Virus record (IMG/VR): IMGVR_UViG_3300046519_000122
Span: 1 to 50,343 of that record
Reading direction: 5' to 3' (one strand)
DNA: 50,343 nucleotides
Origin: a virus
Part shown: in pieces, positions 37,551 to 45,518 of the stretch
How positions within the stretch are numbered: position 1 is the first letter of the stretch
Layout: each line of letters starts with the position of its first letter
Translations under genes and position numbers: made by a program
The notes under the pieces: generated by a model
Databases searched by the model: none
What the model was told of the DNA's origin: nothing
The model's input: the letters and a program-made list of their open reading frames with translations, nothing else

Positions 37551-38687
37551 ATGAGCCAGCAGCACCAGATTCTGGTCGGCGACTGCATCGAGATGATGCG
37601 GACGCTGCCGGAAAAGTCAGTTCACACCTGCGTTACAAGCCCGCCCTACTTCGGTCTGCGTGATTACGGCGTCGAGGGCCAGATCGGTCTGGAGGAAACT
37701 CCGGCTGAGTTCATCGTCCGGCTGGTCGACGTCTTCCGCGAAGTGCGGCGAGTACTCCGCGACGATGGCACCGCCTGGGTGAACATGGGCGACAGCTACG
37801 CCGGCAGCTGGGGCGCGCATGGGCGGGACGATATGGGCGTTGGTGTCTCGACGATCAGCCAACGGCAGGTAATGGCGAGTCAGCGCAAGGCCAAGGCGAC
37901 CACGCACGCCGAGTACAAGCCTAAGGACCTGATGGGCATACCGTGGCGCCTGGCCTTCGCTTTGCAGGACGATGGCTGGTATCTACGTCAGGACATCATC
38001 TGGCACAAGCCGAACCCAATGCCGGAGTCGACACGGGATCGCTGCACAAAGGCTCATGAGTATCTGTTTCTGCTCAGTAAGTCGCGCCGGTACCACTGCG
38101 ATATGCAGGCGATTCGCGAGCCGGCCGCTTATGGGCCGACGCCATCAGGCGTGGGATTCGGCCACGGATTTGACGCGGTACCGAAGCCGCGAGTTACTGT
38201 CCCCGCCGGCTGGGACACCTCGACCGGCGAAGGCGGACACGGAACATTCCACAAAGACGGGTCAGCCAGGAGCAATCGTGACAGCTTTCAGCGCGAAGGC
38301 TCTAAGCGCGAGCAGGCGATACCAGGCCAGAGCAAAGGCACGCACCGCCCAGATCGGGAGCCGAGCAGCTGGGATCTTTTGACCCGCAACAAGCGCAGTG
38401 TCTGGACCGTTGCAACCCACAGCTTCAAGGGCGCCCACTTCGCCACATTCCCGCCCGACTTGATCAGGCCTTGCATTCTGGCAGGCGCACCACGCGGCGG
38501 GACAGTGCTCGACCCATTTGGCGGTGCCGGTACCACGTCGCTGGTATCAATGCAGGAAGGCCGCCGGTCGATCCTGTGTGAGCTGAATCCTGAATACGCG
38601 GCAATGGCCAGAGCGCGAATCGACGCTGCCTGGCTTGATGGCGCGGCGCAGATGGATGTGTTCCACGACGCCACGCCCGCGGCCTGA
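37551..38687 (+). CDS. N4/N6 (amino) DNA methyltransferase
   Basis: A 378-aa beta-class amino-methyltransferase. The catalytic TSPPY motif lies at residues 29-33; the cofactor motif GTVLDPFGGAGTTSLV is near 320-334, followed by GRRSILCELNPEYAAMARARID. The middle (about 180-290) is a specificity domain. No restriction endonuclease accompanies it, so it probably protects phage DNA against host restriction or modifies regulation. It is encoded directly upstream of the C5 methyltransferase, giving a two-enzyme methylation module. Confidence 0.9.
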   Translation: MSQQHQILVGDCIEMMRTLPEKSVHTCVTSPPYFGLRDYGVEGQIGLEETPAEFIVRLVDVFREVRRVLRDDGTAWVNMGDSYAGSWGAHGRDDMGVGVSTISQRQVMASQRKAKATTHAEYKPKDLMGIPWRLAFALQDDGWYLRQDIIWHKPNPMPESTRDRCTKAHEYLFLLSKSRRYHCDMQAIREPAAYGPTPSGVGFGHGFDAVPKPRVTVPAGWDTSTGEGGHGTFHKDGSARSNRDSFQREGSKREQAIPGQSKGTHRPDREPSSWDLLTRNKRSVWTVATHSFKGAHFATFPPDLIRPCILAGAPRGGTVLDPFGGAGTTSLVSMQEGRRSILCELNPEYAAMARARIDAAWLDGAAQMDVFHDATPAA

Positions 38688-38732
38688 AACATCCCCTTCC
38701 CAACTTTTAATCACGCCACTGGCGAGGATCCT

Positions 38733-40397
38733 ATGCAGATCGAATACGGCTCCGTTTGTTCGGGGATCGAGGCGGCTTCGGCTGCCTGGCACCCGCTGGG
38801 CATGAACCCGGTCTGGTTCGCCGAGATTGAGCCCTTCCCCTCCGCCGTCCTGGCACACCATTACCCGAAGGTGAAGAACCACGGCGACATGACCAAGCTC
38901 GCCGCCCTGGTGCTTGCCGGGAAGATCAAGGCGCCGCCAGTGCTTGTCGGCGGTACACCCTGCCAAGCCTTCAGCGTGGCCGGCATGCGCCAGGGCCTGC
39001 TGGACCCGCGCGGCGGCCTCACCATCAAATATGTGGAGCTCGCAGATGCAGTTGACCATGTTCGAACAGCCCGAGGCGATGACGAGTGCGTCGTCGTCTG
39101 GGAAAACGTCCCCGGAGTCCTTTCCGATAAGCAAAACGCCTTCGGATGCTTTCTTGGTGCGCTTGCTGGGGAAGACTGCGAGCTGCAGCCTTCAGGGAAG
39201 CGTTGGACAGACGCTGGTTGTGTGTATGGACCCAAAAGAACAGTCGCGTGGCGGATCCTGGACGCCCAATATTTCGGCCTGGCCCAACGACGGCGCCGTG
39301 TGTTCGTTGTCGCAAGTGCTCGAAGAGGGTTCGATCCCCTTGAGGTACTTTTTGAGCGCGAAGGCGTGCGCCGGGATACTGCGCCGCGCCGAGGCGAGGG
39401 GCAAGACGTTACCGGAACAGCTCCTTTCGGCCCTGCGCTCCAGTGCGGATGCGGACACATCTTCCCTGAAGAGCTTGGTCACTACGGCTGCATGAACTGC
39501 GAGGGTGATGAAGGCCCAGCGGTGACAATGTTCGGCGGCATCCCGGCGTTCGGTGGCCACAGCCTGGGAAGCTCGATCGAGCGATCGGCCACGCTCACGG
39601 CGAAAGACACTCGCATGGACATCGAAAGCGAGACGTTCTTCGTTCAACCAAATCGGGATGTCGCTGGCACGCTGCGCAGCACTGACGGCGGAGCGGACGT
39701 TGATCACGGGATGGTAAACCATCTGGTGGCCGGCACGCTTCAATCCAGCGGCAAAGCCGCAGGCAGCGCAACCCAACAAGATGCCGAAGCAGGCCTTCTG
39801 GTTGTGCACGGCACGCAGGACCCCGATGTCATACAAGACAAGGCTCACCCGCTCGGGCGCAATCACGGTCAAGAAAACGCCATCCTCGCCTTCAGCTGCA
39901 AGGATCATGGCGCCGACGCCGGATCGCTCTCGCTCACCCTGCGGGCAATGAACCATAGCGGAAGCCATGCCAACGCCGGCGGCCAGGTCGCTGTGTGCAT
40001 TACTGGGGAGGTGACTCACACGCTTAAGGCTGAGGGATTTGATGGAAGTGAGGACGGCACTGGGCGCGGCCAGCCAATTGTCGCGGCATTCGCTGAGAAC
40101 TCTCGCGCTGAACTTCGATATGAAAACGGCGATGGCAGGATTGCCGGCGCGCTCAGCACCGGCGGCGGCAAGGCCGGGCAAGGAATTCCGTCCGCCCAGA
40201 TTGGCGCATCAGTTCGGCGCCTCACTCCGGTTGAGTGCGAGCGGCTGCAAGGCTTCCCCGACGACTACACCCTGATCCCCTGGCGCGGCAAGCCCGCCAC
40301 AGAGTGCCCGGACGGTCCGCGCTACAAAGCGATCGGCAACAGCAAGGCCGTCCCCGTCGTGCGCTGGCTCGGCCAACGCCTGCTGAAACAAGTCTGA
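38733..40397 (+). CDS. C5-cytosine DNA methyltransferase, long variable region
   Basis: A 554-aa C5 methyltransferase. Motif I is GSVCSGIEAASAAW, motif IV is GTPCQAFSVAG with catalytic Cys77, motif VI ENVPG, motif VIII YFGLAQRRRRVFVV, and motif X AIGNSKAVPVVRWLG. The region between VIII and X (about residues 215-490) is long. It contains repeated TLxxxxxG-type units (ATLTAKD, GTLRSTDGG, GTLQSSG, TLRAMN, HTLKAEG), as in multispecific phage methyltransferases with several target-recognition segments. It also has a zinc-like CGCGH...CMNCEG. Confidence 0.92.
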   Translation: MQIEYGSVCSGIEAASAAWHPLGMNPVWFAEIEPFPSAVLAHHYPKVKNHGDMTKLAALVLAGKIKAPPVLVGGTPCQAFSVAGMRQGLLDPRGGLTIKYVELADAVDHVRTARGDDECVVVWENVPGVLSDKQNAFGCFLGALAGEDCELQPSGKRWTDAGCVYGPKRTVAWRILDAQYFGLAQRRRRVFVVASARRGFDPLEVLFEREGVRRDTAPRRGEGQDVTGTAPFGPALQCGCGHIFPEELGHYGCMNCEGDEGPAVTMFGGIPAFGGHSLGSSIERSATLTAKDTRMDIESETFFVQPNRDVAGTLRSTDGGADVDHGMVNHLVAGTLQSSGKAAGSATQQDAEAGLLVVHGTQDPDVIQDKAHPLGRNHGQENAILAFSCKDHGADAGSLSLTLRAMNHSGSHANAGGQVAVCITGEVTHTLKAEGFDGSEDGTGRGQPIVAAFAENSRAELRYENGDGRIAGALSTGGGKAGQGIPSAQIGASVRRLTPVECERLQGFPDDYTLIPWRGKPATECPDGPRYKAIGNSKAVPVVRWLGQRLLKQV

Positions 40398-40408
40398 CCA
40401 ACCCCAAA

Positions 40409-40454
40409 GTAACCTCCAGAGGTTACATCTCGAAAAGTAACCTGAATGGGTTAC
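40409..40454. promoter_or_regulatory. Pair of GTAACC palindromes
   Basis: Two perfect inverted repeats stand in tandem: GTAACCT-CCAG-AGGTTAC (40409-40426) and GTAACC-TGAATG-GGTTAC (40437-40454). Each is 18 bases, and their starts are 28 bp apart. They fill the gap after the C5 methyltransferase gene and end 12 bases before the next start. They look like operators for an unknown regulator and have no T runs. Confidence 0.75.
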
Positions 40455-40466
40455 AGGGATATCGCC

Positions 40467-40655
40467 ATGCCTGAACCAGTTCGAATGGTCAAAGCCACCG
40501 TTTTCGTTGGCACTGATGGCAGTCATCGCATCAGCCTTCACCGATTGCCTCAAACCCACTTGTCACCAAGCGCCGCGCTGGCAATGGCGCGGGAAATTCA
40601 TCAATACGCCATCGACGCCATGCGGGCTGATGGTGAGCGGGAGGAAGGGAAATGA
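40467..40655 (+). CDS. Small protein behind the palindrome pair
   Basis: A 62-aa protein starting at 40467 (MPEPVRMVKATVFVG), AGGG about 10 bases upstream, coupled to the next gene by ATGA. It has a beta-hairpin-like front and a helical back (SPSAALAMAREIHQYAIDAMRADGERE). Unknown function; first gene after the operator-like palindromes, so it may be specifically regulated. Confidence 0.6.
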   Translation: MPEPVRMVKATVFVGTDGSHRISLHRLPQTHLSPSAALAMAREIHQYAIDAMRADGEREEGK

Positions 40656-41068
40656 GCAATCTAAAAATGGATCGGGACGAACTCGAATCGGTGCTGCACT
40701 GGCGCGGCAAGCATACGCAGGCAGTGAAGGAACGAGACGCTTTGCAGCAGCGCTTGAACGTGGCAGATCAGCGCGTCGATGATCTTGAATCGGACATCGC
40801 CGCAGCGCGAGAACTCCTGAAGCACGGTAGCTCGCCAACCCCTGCGCATTGCGAATCGGTTTTGGATTTCCTCGCCGGACAATCAGCGCCAGAGCCCGCA
40901 CCAAACGAAGAGGACTGGCACATGAACCCATGCCAGCAGGGCCATCGCGATGTAGGCGCGTCCGGCGGTAAGGCCTACTGCTACACCTGCGACGAGACGA
41001 TCACCGCGGCCACAACGCAGGAAGCCTTCGAGCAGTGGAACGCAACGCACCCGGCCACCCCGCAGTAA
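40652..41068 (+). CDS. Coiled-coil and zinc-ribbon early protein (Lar-like C-terminus)
   Basis: A 138-aa protein. Residues about 15-60 are a coiled coil (HTQAVKERDALQQRLNVADQRVDDLESDIAAARELL). The C-terminal part has CQQGHRDVGASGGKAYCYTCDETITAATTQEAFEQWN, a zinc-ribbon pattern with the final WN typical of Lar/restriction-alleviation-type proteins. Next to two methyltransferases, an antirestriction role would make sense, but the family link is tentative. Confidence 0.55.
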   Translation: MSNLKMDRDELESVLHWRGKHTQAVKERDALQQRLNVADQRVDDLESDIAAARELLKHGSSPTPAHCESVLDFLAGQSAPEPAPNEEDWHMNPCQQGHRDVGASGGKAYCYTCDETITAATTQEAFEQWNATHPATPQ

Positions 41069-41134
41069 CCCCGCCGCCCGTTCGGCCCCACCCTATCCCT
41101 ATTGCCTGCTGCGTATGCGGCGAGGAGCGCTGTT

Positions 41135-41866
41135 GTGCCTGTGAAACCTAAGGTTCAGCGATACGAAATAAACACAGCCGGAACTGACTGGGTTGTCGGC
41201 GACATTCATGGTCATTTCAGCAAGCTACAGGCCGCTCTGAACGGCGTCGGATTTAACCCGGCTACCGATCGGCTTTTCAGCGTCGGTGACTTGGTTGACC
41301 GAGGGCCTGAGTCGATTGACTCGTTTCTCTGGATCAACAAACCGTGGTTCCACCCGGTTCAGGGGAATCATGAAGAAATGGCGATCAGCTACGCCAGAGT
41401 CTCCCGCGCGGATAGCGGGATGTACCTGAGCAATGGCGGCGCCTGGTTCCTTGCCTTGAACTGGGATGAGCAGCAGAACTATGCCGCCATGTTTGCCGAT
41501 CTGCCTGTCGCCATCGAGGTTGAAACGGCGGATGGGGTCATCGGAATTGTTCATGCAGACTGCCCATATGAAAGCTGGACGGAATTCACTTGGGCGCTTG
41601 ATAACGCCGGACCTGCTGAAGTGGACCATCTGCAAGCTGTCGCTCAGTGGTCGCGGAAGCGGATAACCGATGAGGATCAGTCGATCGTCACAGGGGTGAA
41701 GGCGGTAATCGTCGGCCACACGCCAATCAAGCAACCAGCAAGGCTGGGCAACGTTATCCACATCGACACTGCGGCATGGATGGGCGGCCACTTCACGCTG
41801 CTCAAGCTTTCTACGCTCGAATGCTTTCCGCCTGCCAATCCAAAGCTCAGCCACGACTGGGATTGA
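41135..41866 (+). CDS. Lambda-type Ser/Thr protein phosphatase (NinI-like)
   Basis: A 243-aa metallophosphatase of the lambda PP family. Metal-binding motifs: GDIHGH (Asp23, His25), GDLVDRGPE (Asp52, Asp55, Arg56) and GNHEE (Asn78, His79), then HADCP and a later GHTPIKQP with HIDTAAWMGG. It removes phosphate from Ser/Thr/Tyr of host or phage proteins. Start: GTG at 41135 with GAGGAG 7 bases upstream. In lambda, ninI lies in the nin region; here it has moved to the rightward operon. Confidence 0.9.
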   Translation: MPVKPKVQRYEINTAGTDWVVGDIHGHFSKLQAALNGVGFNPATDRLFSVGDLVDRGPESIDSFLWINKPWFHPVQGNHEEMAISYARVSRADSGMYLSNGGAWFLALNWDEQQNYAAMFADLPVAIEVETADGVIGIVHADCPYESWTEFTWALDNAGPAEVDHLQAVAQWSRKRITDEDQSIVTGVKAVIVGHTPIKQPARLGNVIHIDTAAWMGGHFTLLKLSTLECFPPANPKLSHDWD

Positions 41867-41925
41867 TCTAACCCCTTCCCCATCTATCCACATGCCTGCC
41901 GGTGTACGGCGGGCGAGGAATCATC

Positions 41926-42354
41926 GTGTCCGAAATGATCGAAGTAAAGACGAGCGCACTGACAGGTTCAGCGCTCGATTGGGCTGTCGCTCGGGTGGAT
42001 AAGGTCAAGACGATCATGATGCCCGTACGGCAATCGGATCAGAAGAAACCTTTTGCCTTGTTCGGATCTCTGGCATTGCCGCTTGCTAGTGAAGAAGGCT
42101 ATGCGCCGTCCAGTTGCTGGCATTGCGGCGGTCCGTTGATCGATAAGCATCTGATCGAGTTCACGGTCGAACACCCCAATCTGATATTCGCGGCTTTGAT
42201 GGATGAAAACGGGATGCCGGTTATTGCGACGGAGGTTTACGGAGCATTTGGTGAAACCTATCTGATAGCGGCCAGCAGAGCCTTGGTGCTAACCAAAATT
42301 GGCGACGCCGTGAAAGTTCCAGCCGAGCTTGTTCAACCACTCAACCCCGCATAG
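41926..42354 (+). CDS. NinX-like protein (DUF2591)
   Basis: A 142-aa protein of the P22 NinX/DUF2591 group: MIEVKTSALTGSALDWAVARVDK at the start, later CWHCGGPLIDKHLIEFTVEHPN and VIATEVYGAFGETYLIAASRALVL. GTG start at 41926, with AGGA 7 bases upstream. A hairpin GCCTGCCG/CGGCGGGC lies just before the ribosome site. Function in P22 is unknown. It follows the phosphatase gene, so two nin-type genes stand together. Confidence 0.8.
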   Translation: MSEMIEVKTSALTGSALDWAVARVDKVKTIMMPVRQSDQKKPFALFGSLALPLASEEGYAPSSCWHCGGPLIDKHLIEFTVEHPNLIFAALMDENGMPVIATEVYGAFGETYLIAASRALVLTKIGDAVKVPAELVQPLNPA

Positions 42355-42376
42355 ACCCCGGACGGAGGTAGCCACC

Positions 42377-42589
42377 ATGGCTGCAGCACAGAATATTGAT
42401 CGACTCCTGCGCCTCGACGAGGTGCTTCACACCACCGGCCTGGGTCGGAATACTGTTTATCGCAGAATCAGGGAGGGCACATTCCCGAAACAAGTTAGAA
42501 TAGGCCCCAACTCGGTCGCCTGGCGCCAGTCCGACATCTCTCAATGGATGACTGATCTGACCCCCAGCAACGACCAATCAGTACATTGA
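42377..42589 (+). CDS. xis: AlpA-like excisionase
   Basis: A 70-aa AlpA/MerR-type winged-helix protein: LLRLDEVLHTTGLGRNTVYRRIREGTFPKQVRIGPNSVAWRQSDISQWM, with recognition helix RNTVYRRI. The start at 42377 has GGAGG 8 bases upstream. Directly before the P4-type integrase, an AlpA protein usually acts as the excisionase or its regulator. AGTACATTGA-type repeats begin within its last codons and continue to the integrase start; they are candidates for its binding sites. Confidence 0.8.
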   Translation: MAAAQNIDRLLRLDEVLHTTGLGRNTVYRRIREGTFPKQVRIGPNSVAWRQSDISQWMTDLTPSNDQSVH

Positions 42590-42837
42590 TTAGTACACTG
42601 AACACGGGGCTTTTTCTGGAGGCCCCTGTTTACCAGCCATACAGGTCTTAAATTGGAAATTTTCAAGGTTTCCACTCTGATCTCCCCTCCCAAACCGGCA
42701 CATGTCAGAAACACAGCCTCAGCCCGCAAAGGCGCTGAATTGGCGTACCGCCGAGTACCATCCCAAACCTTCCCAAGACACGACAGTTAGTACATCATCC
42801 AGTACATTGACCGATAACCCCACAGGGAATGTACTGG
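42579..42837. repeat. AGTACATTGA-type repeats upstream of int
   Basis: Five related sites: CAGTACATTGA (42579-42589), TAGTACACTGA (42591-42601), TAGTACATCA (42788-42797), CAGTACATTGA (42800-42810) and, inverted, CCAGTACATTC (42827-42837). They lie in two clusters about 190 bp apart, on both sides of a terminator-like hairpin. They fit integrase arm-type or excisionase sites, and the phage attachment core may lie between the clusters. Confidence 0.65.
42601..42632 (+). terminator. Terminator-like hairpin between xis and int
   Basis: AACA-c-GGGGC pairs with GCCCC-TGTT around an 11-base loop, then TTACC. It probably ends the rightward operon before int. Confidence 0.55.
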
Positions 42838-44024
42838 TGGCCCTCACTGATACCGCACTTAGACAGGCAAAACCCAAGGACAAACCCTATACGCTCGCCG
42901 ACTCGCTTGGATTGACGATGTACATCGCACCAGGCGGCGTGAAGAGCTGGCACTTCCGTTTCACCTGGCTGGGCAAACAGGTCCGCATATCGTTGGGCAC
43001 ATACCCAGAGATTGGATTAAAAGAGGCACGAGCGCGGCGTGATGAAGCCCGCGAAGAGGTAGCGCAGGGAGTTGACCCGCGCGAATCGAGAAAGGAGAAA
43101 AGGGTTCAGGCCCTTGAGGAGAGCGGCTACACATTCCGCCGCGTGTATGAGGAGTGGTTCGCCTTCCGCAAAGGAAAGCTGACGCCGGGAACCTTGCGGG
43201 TGATCTGCAACGCCATGGAACTGGACTGGCTGCCGGTATTCGGTAGTCGGCAGATCAGCTCGATAACCCGTTCGGACATCGTGAGTATCGTCCGCCGGAT
43301 AGAGAAGCGAGGATCCGTCGCGACCGCAGTGAAGACACGGCAGTTGATGGGGCAGGTTTTCCGGTACGCGATCGCTACCGGAGTTATTACAGTCAACCCC
43401 ACGGCAGAAATGCACGCAGTCACGGAGAAAATCGGACAGCACCAGCCCCACCCGTTTCTGCCCATCAGCGAGTTGCCGAAGACGCTGGCAACGATCAACG
43501 CCGCGAATGTTGGCCAGCAGATCAAGTCGGCCTTCATGCTCATGCTTTATTCAGCAGCACGCCCAGGGGAGGTCCGGCACGCCGAATGGTCGGAAATCGA
43601 TCTGGACTCAGCCACCTGGACCATACCGGCAAGCAAAATGAAGATGCGCCGCAACCATGCCGTGCCCCTCCCGACGCAGGCGGTTGAGCTACTGAAGACC
43701 ATGCTTCCCCTAACCGGGCATCTGCAGTACGTGTTTGTGAACCGGACCGACAACAAGCGGCCGATCGGCACCAATTATGCGAACGGGGTGATCGAGCAGT
43801 GCGGGTTGACCGGCATACAGTCGCCGCACGGGTTCAGGCATCTGTTCTCAACCGAGATGAACCACAAGGGTTACAACCGGGATTGGATCGAGCGACAACT
43901 GGCGCACGCGGACACCAGCATCATCCGCGATGTCTACAACCATGCCACGTACCTTGAGCAGCGCCGGGACATGATGCAGGAATGGGCGGACATCATCACG
44001 AAGGCCGTAAAGGGGAAGGTGTGA
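42837..44024 (+). CDS. int: P4-type tyrosine integrase
   Basis: A 395-aa integrase that inserts and excises the phage at its attachment site. I chose the GTG at 42837 (VALTDTALRQAKPKDKPYTLADS), because P4-type integrases begin with just this sequence and AGGGA lies 8 bases upstream. An ATG at 42702 would add 45 residues over the repeat region and lacks a ribosome site. The N-terminal domain has LTMYIAPGGVKSWHFRF and SLGTYPEIGLKEAR. Catalytic residues are Arg242 (SAARPGEVR), His331/Arg334 (HGFRH) and a Tyr at about 367 (VYNHATYLEQRR). Confidence 0.9.
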   Translation: MALTDTALRQAKPKDKPYTLADSLGLTMYIAPGGVKSWHFRFTWLGKQVRISLGTYPEIGLKEARARRDEAREEVAQGVDPRESRKEKRVQALEESGYTFRRVYEEWFAFRKGKLTPGTLRVICNAMELDWLPVFGSRQISSITRSDIVSIVRRIEKRGSVATAVKTRQLMGQVFRYAIATGVITVNPTAEMHAVTEKIGQHQPHPFLPISELPKTLATINAANVGQQIKSAFMLMLYSAARPGEVRHAEWSEIDLDSATWTIPASKMKMRRNHAVPLPTQAVELLKTMLPLTGHLQYVFVNRTDNKRPIGTNYANGVIEQCGLTGIQSPHGFRHLFSTEMNHKGYNRDWIERQLAHADTSIIRDVYNHATYLEQRRDMMQEWADIITKAVKGKV

Positions 44025-44058
44025 GCTTGCGTAATGCAGACCACCTTCACCGTCATGC

Positions 44059-44409
44059 TCAATTCTTGTCGTGGTCCCGGATACTGTAGGTGACCACGCC
44101 CCATACCTCGAATTCATCGTTCTCAAGGATGTAGCGCGCCGGGTATTTGGAGTTCGCCGACGTGAGCACCGGCATTCCGTCGACGAACGACAGGTATTTC
44201 ACCAGCGGATCGCGGTTGACCAGGGCAATCACGACTCTGCCGGCGGCAGGCTCCATGCCTTTATCCACAATCAGGATGTCGCCGGAAAAGATTCCGGCAC
44301 CCTGCATGCTGTCCCCTTCCACCTTTATTAGGTAGGTGCCAGGCGCGCGGATGTTGAGTAGCTGGTCGAGAGAGATTTTCTGTTGATCGAAAAGCATGGC
44401 AAAGCTCAT
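44059..44409 (-). CDS. UmuD'-like S24 protein
   Basis: A 116-aa S24-family protein. Ser34 (EGDSMQGAGIFSGDILIVDKG) and Lys71 (PLVKYLSF) form the LexA/UmuD Ser-Lys pair. The N-terminus is about 25 residues shorter than in UmuD and has no Ala-Gly or Cys-Gly cleavage site, so it corresponds to already-processed UmuD'. No umuC gene follows. A LexA box lies only three bases before the ATG and no ribosome site is visible; a second ATG at 44397 is possible. Roles: a partner for host UmuC-like polymerases, or a repressor/LexA interference factor. Confidence 0.82.
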   Translation of the reverse strand: MSFAMLFDQQKISLDQLLNIRAPGTYLIKVEGDSMQGAGIFSGDILIVDKGMEPAAGRVVIALVNRDPLVKYLSFVDGMPVLTSANSKYPARYILENDEFEVWGVVTYSIRDHDKN

Positions 44410-44411
44410 AA

Positions 44412-44427
44412 CTGTATATGCGTACAG
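44412..44427. promoter_or_regulatory. LexA (SOS) box upstream of the UmuD'-like gene
   Basis: CTGTATATGCGTACAG is a near-perfect LexA site (CTG-N10-CAG, dyad-symmetric), set right before the leftward gene. Confidence 0.9.
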
Positions 44428-44465
44428 TTAACGAGAATTCCCACTTGCCGGTCAAGACGCTTCGA

Positions 44466-44990
44466 TCAATGGCATACGTCCCTGATGTAGGCCTGCGCCG
44501 CCCTTAGGGCTGCTTGATCTGAGATGATTCCGGCGCGGATGTCGTAAACAGCTGATCCAACAGAAGCAGCGAGTTCGACGGTTCCTGCATCACCCACGCT
44601 GGCGGCGCTGGCGGTACCGGGCACGTTCCCACCACCGGCACTACAACTTCCCGCGATGCGCAGCCGGCGAGTGCCGTCAGCAACAGCACGGCGCAGAGAT
44701 TCGTTTTCGGCATTGGCCTTTTCCTTCTGTTCTGTGGCGGTTTTGTCCAGGGCGGCGAGTTTCTCCTCGGCATCCTGCTGCTTGGCGAGCGCCTTGCGTG
44801 CCTGATCTGCTCCGGTGTTGGCGATCAGCGCGATATCGGCCTGGCGGTTGGCTTCATTGGTGGCGATGACCTTGCCGTAGGCGTTGGCCTGCCAGAACCA
44901 GGCTGCGGAGAATGATCCGACGCACAGCGCCATGACCAGCACCACTACTCCCCACGCCCACACGGGCACCAGCTTCAGGGCGGCGATCAT
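44466..44990 (-). CDS. Rz: i-spanin (Rz)
   Basis: A 174-aa inner-membrane spanin that joins with Rz1 to fuse the membranes at lysis. A membrane helix is at residues about 8-32 (VPVWAWGVVVLVMALCVGSFSAAWFW), followed by a long periplasmic coiled coil (QARKALAKQQDAEEKLAALDKTATEQKEKANAE) and an alanine/glycine-rich end with RLRIAGSCSAGG. I chose the start at 44990, which overlaps the endolysin stop by 4 bp. The Rz1 gene is embedded in another frame. Confidence 0.88.
   Translation of the reverse strand: MIAALKLVPVWAWGVVVLVMALCVGSFSAAWFWQANAYGKVIATNEANRQADIALIANTGADQARKALAKQQDAEEKLAALDKTATEQKEKANAENESLRRAVADGTRRLRIAGSCSAGGGNVPGTASAASVGDAGTVELAASVGSAVYDIRAGIISDQAALRAAQAYIRDVCH
44504..44713 (-). CDS. 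Rz1: o-spanin (Rz1), nested in Rz
   Basis: A 69-aa outer-membrane lipoprotein read in a different frame wholly inside Rz. From the ATG at 44713 it has a signal with lipobox TALAGC, then a proline-rich part (CPVPPAPPAW) typical of Rz1. AAGGA and AAAGG lie upstream of the ATG. Nested Rz1 genes are a classic arrangement. Confidence 0.85.
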   Translation of the reverse strand: MPKTNLCAVLLLTALAGCASREVVVPVVGTCPVPPAPPAWVMQEPSNSLLLLDQLFTTSAPESSQIKQP

Positions 44991-45427
44991 GCTTTGCTCA
45001 GGAACAATGCTTGTTCGGCGGCGCGGCGCTTGGTCAGCCCGGGCATTTCCTTTCCAGCGGCCTTGTTCCAGCGCGGGAACTGATCGGCGGCGCGGGCATA
45101 GTCGCCAGCGTTCAACAGCTTGAGCAGGGTTGATGACGCCAGATTGGCCGATCCAAGGTTGTAGACGAAGCTCATCAGCGCGTCCCACTGGTTCTGGCTC
45201 AGCGGTACCTTTACCAGCGCGGCAAGTTCAGGCTCGAATCGCCCAACGTCGGTCTTAAGATACTCCTCCGCTTGGGTGGCCGTGATCTTCATGCCGGGCT
45301 TTACGCCGCGCGTTGTGCCGTATCCTATCGTCCATGGTTCGCCGCCGGTGGCTGGATCCGGATACGCTGTCAAGCGCAGCCCTTCGGACGACTTGATCAG
45401 GTCGATGCCTCTCTGTGATGTATGCAT
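44987..45427 (-). CDS. Endolysin, T4-type lysozyme (GH24)
   Basis: A 146-aa muramidase that cuts the glycan strands at lysis. The catalytic set is Glu15 (KSSEGLRLTAYPD), Asp24 and Thr33 (PWTIGYGTT). The DALMSFVYNLG and GLTKRRAAEQALF blocks are typical of GH24. There is no signal or SAR segment, so it needs a holin to cross the inner membrane; the best holin candidate is far away at 20.2-20.4 kb, in the same late transcript by way of the circle junction. Confidence 0.92.
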   Translation of the reverse strand: MHTSQRGIDLIKSSEGLRLTAYPDPATGGEPWTIGYGTTRGVKPGMKITATQAEEYLKTDVGRFEPELAALVKVPLSQNQWDALMSFVYNLGSANLASSTLLKLLNAGDYARAADQFPRWNKAAGKEMPGLTKRRAAEQALFLSKA

Positions 45428-45444
45428 TCACTTTTCTCCAGGCG

Positions 45445-45469
45445 TAAAAAAGCCCGCACTGGGCGGGCT
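45445..45469 (-). terminator. Terminator upstream of the endolysin gene
   Basis: Minus strand: AGCCCGC, loop CCAGT, GCGGGCT, then TTTTTT. It stands between the small gene at 45.6 kb and the endolysin, so lysis gene expression needs readthrough or a promoter in the short gap. Confidence 0.85.
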
Positions 45470-45518
45470 AGTCGTGTGTAGCGAGCTTCACAGGGTGGAG
45501 AAACGATTCCTCCTACTG

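Noticed and set aside
37520-37552. T-arm-like string GGTTCGATTCC on the minus strand as a tRNA or attachment remnant
   Set aside because: No other tRNA parts are near and it lies far from int; likely chance.
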